Shown: piece after piece, positions 1 to 6,423 of the stretch
How the letters are laid out: each line of letters opens with the position of its first letter
Numbering within the stretch: position 1 is the stretch's first letter
NCBI GenBank assembly: GCA_020050775.1
Contig: JAGVKC010000055.1
Coordinates: 1-14,099, forward strand
DNA length: 14,099 bases
Direction of reading: 5' to 3'
Source of the DNA: Minisyncoccota bacterium
Lineage (GTDB): Bacteria; Patescibacteriota; Minisyncoccia; Phycocordibacterales; SBAW01
Notes under the pieces: generated by a model
What the model was told of the DNA's origin: nothing
The model's database searches: none
What the model saw: the letters and a program-made list of their open reading frames with translations, nothing else
Made by a program: the position numbers and the translations under genes

Positions 1-1078
1 CTTCGATCGCTTTTCGCTTGAAAACTACAATTCGGTAGTCTTCGCAAAATCAGGTTCTGGCAAATCGTACGCAACGAAGTTAGAAATCCTGCGTACGCTC
101 ATGTTCGATACTGAAGTCATTGTTATCGACCCAGAACGAGAATATGAATTCCTCGCGCAGGCAGTAGGAGGACGCTACTTCAATATTTCGCTCAACTCCG
201 AACACCATATTAATCCGTTCGATCTTGCACAGCCGCGCGAAGACGAAAGTCCGGCAGACGTATTGCGCAGCAACATTGTAGCCCTTGTGGGAATGTTTCG
301 CCTGATGCTTGGCGGACTCACTCCCGAAGAAGACGCCATCATGGACAAGGCTATTACAGAAACATACGCACTTAAAGACATCACGATCGATTCAAACTTC
401 GCCGAAATAGAACCACCGCTACTCTCTGACTTTGAACTCGTGCTTGCTGGCATGCAGGGGAGCGAGTCTTTGGTGCAGCGTCTCTCTAAATATACTAAAG
501 GCACGTGGTCAGGCTTTATCAACCAGCCAACAAACGTAGACCTCAACAAGCGTTTTGTCGTGTTTTCCGTGCGCGATATGGAAGACGATCTCAAGCCTGT
601 AGCGATGTACCTGATTACGCACTATATATGGAACGCGGTGCGTAAGAATCTCAAAAAACGCCTGCTGGTTATCGACGAGGCGTGGTGGATGATGAAGTCC
701 GAAGACACTGCAAGCTTCCTCTATGGCATGGCGAAGCGCGGACGCAAGTACTATCTTGGCCTTGCCACGATTACGCAAGACGTGGATGACTTCTTAAAAT
801 CTCCCTATGGGTTGCCCATGATAACCAACTCCTCGATTCAAATGCTCTTAAAGCAGTCGCCTACAACTATTGATACGCTGCAAAAAACTTTCAATCTCTC
901 TGATGAAGAAAAGTTTCTTCTTCTGGAAAGTGACGTGGGGGAGGGCATATTCTTCGCAGGCCTAAAGCATGTGGCAATTAAAATTATTGCTTCATATACC
1001 GAAGACCAAATAATAACGTCAGACCCTTCGCAGGTACTTGCGTTGCGTAAAGCGCGCCAGGAAGGTCTCGCCCAATGA
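1..1078 (+). CDS. virB4: VirB4/TraC-like type IV secretion ATPase, 5'-truncated by window edge
   Basis: The reading frame is open from base 2, so the gene starts left of the window; the first ATG (101) is internal. About 358 residues are visible. Walker A (AKSGSGKS) is encoded at 44-67, upstream of that ATG, and Walker B (LLVIDEAWW) at 662-688. It is followed by an ITQDVDDFL motif, which matches the conserved TQD region of VirB4 ATPases. These are P-loop motors of the HerA/FtsK-like fold that sit at the cytoplasmic side of type IV secretion machines and power pilus assembly or substrate transfer. The downstream genes, including a T4SS pilin-like protein, support this assignment. The gene ends with TGA, and the next ATG begins one base later (ATGATATGA), so the two are probably translationally coupled. 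Only the C-terminal ATPase domain is seen. Another HerA-type ATPase is possible but less likely. Confidence 0.88.
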   Translation, partial: FDRFSLENYNSVVFAKSGSGKSYATKLEILRTLMFDTEVIVIDPEREYEFLAQAVGGRYFNISLNSEHHINPFDLAQPREDESPADVLRSNIVALVGMFRLMLGGLTPEEDAIMDKAITETYALKDITIDSNFAEIEPPLLSDFELVLAGMQGSESLVQRLSKYTKGTWSGFINQPTNVDLNKRFVVFSVRDMEDDLKPVAMYLITHYIWNAVRKNLKKRLLVIDEAWWMMKSEDTASFLYGMAKRGRKYYLGLATITQDVDDFLKSPYGLPMITNSSIQMLLKQSPTTIDTLQKTFNLSDEEKFLLLESDVGEGIFFAGLKHVAIKIIASYTEDQIITSDPSQVLALRKARQEGLAQ

Positions 1079-1079
1079 T

Positions 1080-1700
1080 ATGAGTATCCGCAACATGATG
1101 ATTATTCTGTTTGCGCTCTTCATTGACGGGCTGCAAGCAGGCGTATCTCTTAGTCTTGCGGGTATTGGGAGTTCCGTTGCCCTTATTCCAATAGTCGGTT
1201 GGGTAGTGGGAGCAGTGACAGGTCCTGTAGGTATTTTTATGGGTTTTGTTATAAATGCTTCTCTTAGTTTTTCGCTCGGCGCCGCACTCATACTTCTCCT
1301 TATACTTAATGGTAGTTTCTACCCCGTATACATTGCTACAGCATTCTTCGGTGAAGCGGTTCCTGGTATAAACAACCTGCCGCTATGGACTACGATAGCG
1401 ATACTGTCAGTCCTAAAGAAAAAATCAACAGAGGGAGGCGCGCTGGGTGCCCTTGCTGGCGTTGCGGTTGCAGCGGGGACAGGAGGCACAAGCGCAGCAA
1501 TTCAAACTCTAAGAGCTTCAACAACGCAGCCTGCAAATGACAACTTGCGTGCCACAAGCGGTACACCACCTCTCTCTGGAGAAATTTCCTCAGACAAAAC
1601 ATCATCTGCTGCACCTGCGCGCGCACCTCTTCTCAACAGAGACATACGACCAAACGCCCCAACAAACGATAGTATAAAGAAATATGGACTTGCGGCATAA
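1080..1700 (+). CDS. Small polytopic membrane protein of the T4SS-like operon
   Basis: The product is 206 residues. I chose ATG 1080 because it directly follows the TGA of the VirB4-like gene; an in-frame ATG at 1038 would give a hydrophilic, basic extension overlapping that gene. About four hydrophobic segments are visible (roughly residues 5-25, 30-56, 62-92 and 100-113). After the last comes a lysine-rich turn (KKK near 113), a Gly/Ala-rich stretch and a polar C-terminal tail of about 70 residues rich in Ser, Thr and Pro. No catalytic motif is recognisable and I cannot name the family. By position after virB4 it may be an inner-membrane component of the same machine, but it is short for VirB6. 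The 3' end overlaps the next gene by 17 bases, which implies co-translation. Confidence 0.8.
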   Translation: MSIRNMMIILFALFIDGLQAGVSLSLAGIGSSVALIPIVGWVVGAVTGPVGIFMGFVINASLSFSLGAALILLLILNGSFYPVYIATAFFGEAVPGINNLPLWTTIAILSVLKKKSTEGGALGALAGVAVAAGTGGTSAAIQTLRASTTQPANDNLRATSGTPPLSGEISSDKTSSAAPARAPLLNRDIRPNAPTNDSIKKYGLAA

Positions 1701-2712
1701 GTATACATACGCAGCATACTGCCTAGCAGCCGCGATTGTATTGGCGGGGATAGGCTCTGTTGTGTCTGCTCAGTCTCCTGAACCTGTTCAATTCATACTT
1801 GCTCCTGAAACACCGGGACCGAACGAAACAGTAATTATAGAAGCTGAGGGTATTGGCAGTTTCTTAGGTGAATCTGACATAACGTGGAAAATAAATGGAG
1901 CAGTGCGCAAAAGTGGTGTCGGAGAACGTCAGTTTTCTTTCACTACAGGAGCACTTGGCACCCGGGGTGTTGTTGAAGTTACTATTAAATCCGACACACA
2001 AGGAGTGATCACTCGCTCCTTTACCTTCAACCCGTCGCTTGTAAATTTAATTTGGGAGGCTGACACTACCGCGCCACCACTCTACAGAGGCAAGGCACTC
2101 TATAGTGCAGGTTCTCGACTTACCGTCATGGCGTTTCCGACTGTATATTCTGGCGCAGCACGAGTTGCAGCTAGCGCGCTCTCGTTCCAATGGTTGGTTA
2201 ATGATGAACCGGTTCCTAGTCAGTCTGGAAGAGGGAAGTCAACTATTAGTTTTACAGGAGACCAGTTGCGCGCGGGAGAAGTTGTCCAGGTAGATATTTA
2301 TTACGGAAATACAAAGGTAGCCAAGGGAGAAATTTCCATTCCTTCGACCGACCCTCAACTTATTCTCTACGAACGCTCTGCATTGCGCGGCGTAAACTTC
2401 GAACAGGCATTCTCCTCGATAGTCTCACTCGTTACCAAAGAAATCAGCATTCAAGTACAGCCGTATTATTTTGCACGCTCTGCAAGCGACAACGGACTTC
2501 TACAGTACGACTGGACACTGAATGGAGAAACAACCACTGGTCCTGACACCGCTCAAGGAGCGCTCACGTTGCGACAGGAAGGCAGCGGCAGCGGCTCTGC
2601 AAATATTGAAATTTCGGTGCAAAATAATACTGCTGACCAGTTCGTCCAGGCGGCGTCTTCTGTACTGCAGATACTATTTGGAACGCAGAGCGCTAACCTA
2701 TTTGGCCTATGA
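1684..2712 (+). CDS. Secreted protein with three Ig-like modules, T4SS-like operon
   Basis: The product is 342 residues. A clear signal peptide (KYTYAAYCLAAAIVLAGIG, cleavage probably after VSA at about residue 29) sends it out of the cytoplasm. The mature part seems to be three beta-rich modules, each with a Trp and a turn of the type W-x-(I/V/L)-N: ITWKING near 66-72, FQWLVNDEP near 169-176 and YDWTLNGE near 275-282. This resembles PKD/Ig-like repeats. The C-terminal end (about 318-342) is hydrophobic (QAASSVLQILFG) and could pack on, or insert into, a membrane. No enzyme motif is visible. The start overlaps the preceding gene by 17 bases and the stop overlaps the next ATG (ATGA), so it is translated as part of the operon. 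A structural or adhesive part of the envelope machine is the most likely role; this is inferred from context. Confidence 0.8.
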   Translation: MDLRHKYTYAAYCLAAAIVLAGIGSVVSAQSPEPVQFILAPETPGPNETVIIEAEGIGSFLGESDITWKINGAVRKSGVGERQFSFTTGALGTRGVVEVTIKSDTQGVITRSFTFNPSLVNLIWEADTTAPPLYRGKALYSAGSRLTVMAFPTVYSGAARVAASALSFQWLVNDEPVPSQSGRGKSTISFTGDQLRAGEVVQVDIYYGNTKVAKGEISIPSTDPQLILYERSALRGVNFEQAFSSIVSLVTKEISIQVQPYYFARSASDNGLLQYDWTLNGETTTGPDTAQGALTLRQEGSGSGSANIEISVQNNTADQFVQAASSVLQILFGTQSANLFGL

Positions 2713-3275
2713 AATCCGTATACCTAACATTACTAATAGCAGCACTACTTGTGAGCGCGCCAGTTGTATACGGACAATCAGTGTCTCCTGCGAGCACGTT
2801 TTGTACTAACGGCATTTGCACCTACACACCCCTGGAACCGCTACCTGGCTATAACAGCTCTCCAACAGCAGGTCTGGCGGGATATCTTCAGGTAGTATTT
2901 CGCGTTCTGCTTTCCTTGGGCGGACTATTCGCCGTCACAATGCTTGTGCTCAGCGGCATCCGCTACATGCTCTCTGAGTCTTTTACCGACAAAGATAAAG
3001 CAAAGAAGCGCATTTCTTCTTCACTATGGGGACTTCTTTTGCTTGCAAGCTCCTGGCTTATACTCTATGTCATTAATCCGCAGCTTCTTAACTTCAAAAT
3101 TGCGCACATTAGACCCACGCAGACCATTGGTACCCCAGCTGCTACTGCACCGAACACTCAGGAAAATTTGGGCCGAGTCACGGTAAAAACCCAACAAGAT
3201 GCGCAGTCCTGCATAAACTCTGGGGGAACATACGTGGCTAACTCAAGCGAAACTGGGCATAACTGCCAACGGTAA
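2709..3275 (+). CDS. TrbC/VirB2-like T4SS pilin-type membrane protein
   Basis: The product is 188 residues. A signal peptide (LTLLIAALLVSAPVVYG, to about residue 22) precedes a short Cys-containing segment (C32, C37). Two hydrophobic helices follow, at about 58-83 and 104-123, joined by a charged loop (DKDKAKKRI). The second helix ends in WLILYVINPQLL. This architecture matches the type IV secretion pilin-like family frequent in Patescibacteria, related to VirB2/TrbC, in which the two helices pack into a pilus or membrane channel. Unlike a minimal pilin it carries a polar C-terminal tail of about 60 residues with two more Cys (C168, C186). Its ATG overlaps the TGA of the Ig-like gene (ATGA), and the next gene starts after two bases. 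The family call is confident; pilus formation is inference. Confidence 0.83.
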   Translation: MKSVYLTLLIAALLVSAPVVYGQSVSPASTFCTNGICTYTPLEPLPGYNSSPTAGLAGYLQVVFRVLLSLGGLFAVTMLVLSGIRYMLSESFTDKDKAKKRISSSLWGLLLLASSWLILYVINPQLLNFKIAHIRPTQTIGTPAATAPNTQENLGRVTVKTQQDAQSCINSGGTYVANSSETGHNCQR

Positions 3276-3277
3276 AT

Positions 3278-4516
3278 ATGTCTAGAGGATATCTATATAT
3301 AGGGGCGGGCATAGGAGCGGCACTAGTGGTCGGGCTTTTGTGGTACGTGTTTTCAACAAGTGGCGCGGCTCCATCGGGAACTGGCGGCATAACCAATTTT
3401 TTTAGTGGAGGAAACAACCAAACTGTCGGTACTCCAGTCACACAAAATGAAACCCCGGGCACTAGTCTTGACGAAGGTATTGATAGCACTACGAAGATAT
3501 TTAAAATAGCTGACGGCCCCATAGCTGGCGCAGCATTCTACCTAGGCGGACGACCTACCACTACCATCATGCGGTACATAAAAGGAGAGAACGGACACGT
3601 ATTTGACGTTGTTATTGATACGCCGGGAGCAATAGCAAAAGCGATTTCTAATACTACTATTCCGGGTTCTTTCAAAGCGCTGTGGAGCCCGGGAGCTGGC
3701 AACACACTACTTCAATATATAGACGCAAACATTATAAAAACGGTACGTCTTGGGTTCCCAACAGTTGCAACGTCTTCAAGTACCTCTACTGCCTCACAGG
3801 TCGTGCGGGTGCAATTTTTCCCAAGCAATATAACAAGTTTTGCGCTCTCACCTGACGGACGCTCAGTTGTATATCTTATCCCTACAGGTTCAGGCACAGA
3901 TGGCTACACCTCAGGCATAGACGGCTCTAATCCTAAAAAGCTCTTTTCCATGCCGTTGCGACAACTGCAGGTTTCGTGGCCATCGCAAAGCACTCTACTT
4001 TTGCAGACCAACGCTTCGGTAGGGGTGCCTGGCATGCTGTTCACGGTGATAACCTCGAGCGGTGCTGTGAGCCCACTTATATATGGAGAGGGTATCACCG
4101 CCATAGCCAATCAGAGTCTCTCGCGACTGGTGTATCAAAAAATTCCCCAGGCTAGTGAACGCTCTACATTTGTCTACGATGTCGCTTCTGGGCTTAACAA
4201 ACCTCTCTCATTCAGTCCGTATCCAGAGAAATGCGCCTGGGGCACAGTTTCAACAACCACTCTCTACTGCGGAACACCACTACTCTATGTTCCTAACAGC
4301 TACCTTGATATGTGGTATCAAGGTCGGGCTACGGCTGCAGACACCATAGTGACACTCCAGACCGACACCACACAGCTGCGAGAGCTTATTACCCCCGGCG
4401 CACAAGATGGAGGTTCTGTTGCAGACATAATAGAAATTGGTGTATCTCCGAATGAAGAATATCTTTACTACATCACTAAGGGCGATCGTTCGCTCTGGGG
4501 CGTGCGTTTGAAATAA
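3278..4516 (+). CDS. Membrane-anchored TolB/WD40-like beta-propeller protein
   Basis: The product is 412 residues. One N-terminal transmembrane segment (about 7-27, YIGAGIGAALVVGLLWYVF) is followed by a Gly/Ser/Thr-rich linker to about residue 65, which suggests an anchored protein with a large outside domain. The rest has propeller-type blades: ALSPDGRSVVYL at 189-200 and GVSPNEEYLYYITKGD at 388-403, both of the SPDG/TolB style. It also has a CAWG...LYCG pair (C319, C331) followed by a WYQG motif near 346-349. I recognise this pattern from patescibacterial propeller proteins of unknown function. No catalytic residues are evident. It is the last gene of the T4SS-like operon, two bases after the pilin gene, and its stop lies eight bases from the stop of the convergent jag, with no hairpin terminator in the gap. 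Binding or scaffold function is inferred. Confidence 0.78.
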   Translation: MSRGYLYIGAGIGAALVVGLLWYVFSTSGAAPSGTGGITNFFSGGNNQTVGTPVTQNETPGTSLDEGIDSTTKIFKIADGPIAGAAFYLGGRPTTTIMRYIKGENGHVFDVVIDTPGAIAKAISNTTIPGSFKALWSPGAGNTLLQYIDANIIKTVRLGFPTVATSSSTSTASQVVRVQFFPSNITSFALSPDGRSVVYLIPTGSGTDGYTSGIDGSNPKKLFSMPLRQLQVSWPSQSTLLLQTNASVGVPGMLFTVITSSGAVSPLIYGEGITAIANQSLSRLVYQKIPQASERSTFVYDVASGLNKPLSFSPYPEKCAWGTVSTTTLYCGTPLLYVPNSYLDMWYQGRATAADTIVTLQTDTTQLRELITPGAQDGGSVADIIEIGVSPNEEYLYYITKGDRSLWGVRLK

Positions 4517-4524
4517 ATTACAGT

Positions 4525-4983
4525 TTAGGAGAAAGATGGACTTTTGTACTTAAGTACAATGTGGCGGAATTTTCCTTCGCCCGCAGATTCGGTTTTTATT
4601 TCTGGGTCTTCGGCAAACAGTTCGTGCACTACAAGTCTTTCGTAGGGGCTCATGGCTGGGAGTTCTACATCGTGCTTAAAGAGGCGAGCGCGCTGTGCGA
4701 GCATGCGAGCATTTTGGCGCACGCGCTCCATCTGTTCCTCATGATACCCATTCACGTCAATAAGAAAACTCACGGCTTCTTCGCCATGACGTTTTTCAGC
4801 AAGGCGTCGCGCGATCGTATTGAGAGAGCGCAAATGTTCGCCGTTAGGTCCAATAAGGTTCTTACTATCTTTTGAAGTGACTAGAATGAGCGTTCGATGG
4901 CCAGTCTTTACTTCAATAGAGTCTGTCTCAAGACCTGCCTTTTCAAAGAGTTCTCGTACCAATGTGAGAAGAAGCTGTTCCAT
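4525..4983 (-). CDS. jag: Jag/KhpB-type RNA-binding protein (KH plus R3H domains)
   Basis: The product is 152 residues. A KH-type domain occupies about residues 20-80, with the GxxG loop IGPNGEH at 44-50. It is followed by an R3H domain (about 85-147) with the signature R-x3-H at R116-H120 and the typical GEGKFRHIVL ending. Jag/KhpB (EloR) binds RNA and in Firmicutes tunes cell elongation together with KhpA. The protein here starts almost directly with the KH domain, so the N-terminal Jag_N domain and the long linker of Firmicutes proteins (usually over 200 residues) are absent. It is the last gene of the leftward rpmH-rnpA-yidC-jag block, a widely conserved order. It is separated from yidC by 82 bases that contain a GC-rich hairpin. 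The family call is secure; the cellular role is by homology. Confidence 0.92.
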   Translation of the reverse strand: MEQLLLTLVRELFEKAGLETDSIEVKTGHRTLILVTSKDSKNLIGPNGEHLRSLNTIARRLAEKRHGEEAVSFLIDVNGYHEEQMERVRQNARMLAQRARLFKHDVELPAMSPYERLVVHELFAEDPEIKTESAGEGKFRHIVLKYKSPSFS

Positions 4984-5012
4984 TGATAGTTACCATACCC
5001 CAGGAAACCACA

Positions 5013-5035
5013 GGGGCGCAACTTGCGTGCGCCCC
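5013..5035. other. GC-rich hairpin between yidC and jag
   Basis: A perfect 8-bp inverted repeat (GGGGCGCA / TGCGCCCC) with a 7-base loop lies between the yidC stop and the jag start. No T-run follows on either strand, so it does not look like a standard intrinsic terminator. Related short direct repeats flank it (CCCCAGGAAAC starting at 4998 and CCCCGAGGAAAC at 5032), and CCCC 4998-5001 could pair with GGGG 5013-5016 instead. Attenuation, RNA processing or message stability are possible roles; none is shown by the sequence. Confidence 0.5.
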
Positions 5036-5065
5036 GAGGAAACGGTGTGATTTTCGGTTGGCAGA

Positions 5066-5788
5066 TTATGCCTTCTTTGCGGCCAGTTGGCGGCGTATGA
5101 GAAGTTCTTGGCCAAGCGAGAACACGTTAGTAGCGGCAAAGTAGATACCTGCTGCTGCAGGAAGAGTGTAGGTAACTATAGCCATGAGACCCGGAAGGAA
5201 ATAGAGCGTCATTTGGCGCTGCATGTTGTGCATTGCGGCTCGCTCAGGAGCAAGTGTCGCTGCTGGGGCACCAATACGCGCAAGCGAGATATGGGCTACC
5301 AGATATTGAAGACCAGCTACTATGGCTACGAGAAAAAGGTTATAGGGCTTCACAATATCGAGAACGCCTAGAAATATCGTATTAACGACTTCTGGAGCTG
5401 CGACAAATGAATATAGAATGTCAGTTGCTATCGCAGGAAGCCCTTCGCGAAAGAACGCGAAGTACAGGGCCAAAAATACCGGTATCTGAATAAGTAGGAT
5501 AAGAATGCTGCTGAAGGGGCGTATATTACGCTCGCGATACACCTGGAGCGTGCGGCGGCCGCGCTCCTCCATGTTGTCTTTATATTTCTTATTTATTTCA
5601 TCAAGTTCCGGCTGCGCTGCATTCATGTGTATCTGCGTGCGAATGTAGGCGGTAAAGGCAGGGTAGAAGATGATGCGCATAATGACTGTCATCGCGATAA
5701 TAGCGAGACCCACATCACCCCCTGGCATAACGCCTACAAGAAAAATAAATGCGTTATAGATTGGCTGGACTAGAAATGTTTCAAACAT
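5066..5788 (-). CDS. yidC: YidC/OxaA/Alb3-family membrane protein insertase
   Basis: The product is 240 residues, the short form without the periplasmic P1 domain of proteobacterial YidC. It inserts membrane proteins, alone or with the Sec translocon. Hydrophobic segments lie at about 5-24, 27-48, 93-113, 140-167 and 195-225. The first core helix carries the conserved positively charged residue (R38 in VIMRIIFYP) that sits in the hydrophilic groove and is needed for insertion. A charged cytoplasmic hairpin with coiled-coil character follows (about 55-90), as expected. The tail is basic (RRQLAAKKA). No lipobox signal is seen, unlike the Firmicutes SpoIIIJ type. It starts 23 bases after rnpA and precedes jag. 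No Shine-Dalgarno motif is evident, and there is no yidD between rnpA and yidC. Confidence 0.95.
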   Translation of the reverse strand: MFETFLVQPIYNAFIFLVGVMPGGDVGLAIIAMTVIMRIIFYPAFTAYIRTQIHMNAAQPELDEINKKYKDNMEERGRRTLQVYRERNIRPFSSILILLIQIPVFLALYFAFFREGLPAIATDILYSFVAAPEVVNTIFLGVLDIVKPYNLFLVAIVAGLQYLVAHISLARIGAPAATLAPERAAMHNMQRQMTLYFLPGLMAIVTYTLPAAAGIYFAATNVFSLGQELLIRRQLAAKKA

Positions 5789-5811
5789 AAAGAATTATTT
5801 TTTGGTTATTA

Positions 5812-6129
5812 TCAAGCAGAAGGGAACAGGCGCTCTATATCTTCCCGGAAAAGTGGTGTAAGGGAGCCTTGTGGAATGGTATCAATAAAAAAGACTGCGC
5901 GCCCGCGCATACTGCGCGTACCTGTAGCGAGCGCACGGTACAATCCTCGACGCAAGCGATTGCGCCCAACAGCTCCGCGCACGAGAGATTTTTTAACTAC
6001 TGCCGCACTGCGCAGAGGAGATACGTCTGCGAGGAGTTTTACAGACACAAAAGAGCCGCGCAGGGTTTTGCCGCGGCGAATCACCTCTCGTACTTCTTCG
6101 GCGCGCAGGCGGCGGCCACTAGAGAGCAT
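5812..6129 (-). CDS. rnpA: Ribonuclease P protein component
   Basis: The product is 105 residues, the usual length. It is the protein subunit that helps the RNase P RNA cleave the 5' leader of pre-tRNA. The family signature is clear: a basic helix with GRNRLRRGLYRAL (about 55-67), matching the RNR motif that contacts the catalytic RNA. The N-terminal part (LSSGRRLRAEEVREVIRRGK) matches the start of the family fold. The ATG lies four bases after the rpmH stop, so the two are almost certainly co-transcribed and coupled. The gene for the RNase P RNA is not in this window. Confidence 0.94.
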   Translation of the reverse strand: MLSSGRRLRAEEVREVIRRGKTLRGSFVSVKLLADVSPLRSAAVVKKSLVRGAVGRNRLRRGLYRALATGTRSMRGRAVFFIDTIPQGSLTPLFREDIERLFPSA

Positions 6130-6133
6130 GTAG

Positions 6134-6268
6134 TTAAACCGAAAGGCGAGCGCGGCCCTTGCGGCGACGGCGTAGCAAAGTCTTGCGACCTGCGGTCGTT
6201 TTAGTACGGGTTAAAAACCCGTGCGTTCGGGAGCGTTTGCGCTTCTTTGGCTGGTATGTCTGTGACAT
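6134..6268 (-). CDS. rpmH: Large-subunit ribosomal protein L34 (bL34)
   Basis: This small gene encodes 44 residues. Its translation begins MSQTYQPKKRKRSRTHGF, continues with a TTAGRKTL segment and a run of four Arg (RRRRKG), and ends RARLSV. These are the hallmarks of bL34: the TYQP start, the R-x-RTHGF core and the GR...RRR-KGR end. It is a structural protein of the 50S subunit. The gene sits where expected, immediately upstream of rnpA (stop four bases before the rnpA ATG) and divergent from dnaA. A weak purine-rich TAAGG (6281-6285) lies about 12 bases ahead of the ATG. The call is certain from length, motif and position. Confidence 0.97.
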   Translation of the reverse strand: MSQTYQPKKRKRSRTHGFLTRTKTTAGRKTLLRRRRKGRARLSV

Positions 6269-6297
6269 GGAAACACTATACCTTAGGAAATCCGCAA

Positions 6298-6328
6298 AAT
6301 AAAGCCTCGTTTATAGGGCGGGCGTCAA
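6298..6328 (-). promoter_or_regulatory. Possible rpmH promoter
   Basis: On the - strand a TTGACG (6328-6323) resembles a -35 box. Candidates for the -10 box are TTTATT (6303-6298, 19-base spacer) or TATAAA (6315-6310, which would need a different, weak -35). The place fits the rpmH-rnpA-yidC-jag operon, but the spacing is not ideal and the exact promoter is uncertain. Confidence 0.35.
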
Positions 6329-6346
6329 GACAGATATATCCCCATT

Positions 6347-6418
6347 CCATCCACACCTTGTGCACAAAAGCCTCTCTTTTGACGCATCACTCCCACTCGC
6401 GTATTCTTGTGTGGATAC
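6347..6418. promoter_or_regulatory. DnaA-box-like cluster upstream of dnaA
   Basis: Three sites resemble the DnaA box TTATNCACA. CCATCCACA at 6347-6355 has two mismatches. TTGTGCACA at 6358-6366 has one mismatch and is part of the palindrome TTGTGCACAA, so it reads on both strands. TGTGGATAC at 6410-6418 is a reverse-strand box with one mismatch. The last overlaps the likely dnaA transcription start, a usual place for DnaA autoregulation. Box matches are by eye. Confidence 0.55.
6379..6407 (+). promoter_or_regulatory. Probable dnaA promoter
   Basis: TTGACG (6379-6384, five of six matches to the -35 consensus) is followed after exactly 17 bases by TATTCT (6402-6407, four of six to the -10 consensus). 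Transcription would start around 6413-6415, giving a leader of only about ten bases before ATG 6424. A DnaA-box-like site overlaps the predicted start. Confidence 0.5.
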
Positions 6419-6423
6419 CGTCC

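Noticed and set aside
1038..1079. Earlier start for the membrane protein after virB4
   Set aside because: It adds a basic, hydrophilic stretch overlapping the ATPase gene; ATG 1080 gives a normal membrane N-terminus directly after the upstream stop.
1..4516. Integrated conjugative element or prophage at the left end
   Set aside because: No integrase, relaxase, attachment-site repeat or tRNA gene is visible. T4SS-like genes are common chromosomal genes in this group, though the left side is cut off.
6247..6423. N-terminal extension of dnaA to an upstream in-frame ATG
   Set aside because: It would overlap rpmH and the likely dnaA promoter, and the added residues do not look like DnaA domain I, which starts well at 6424.
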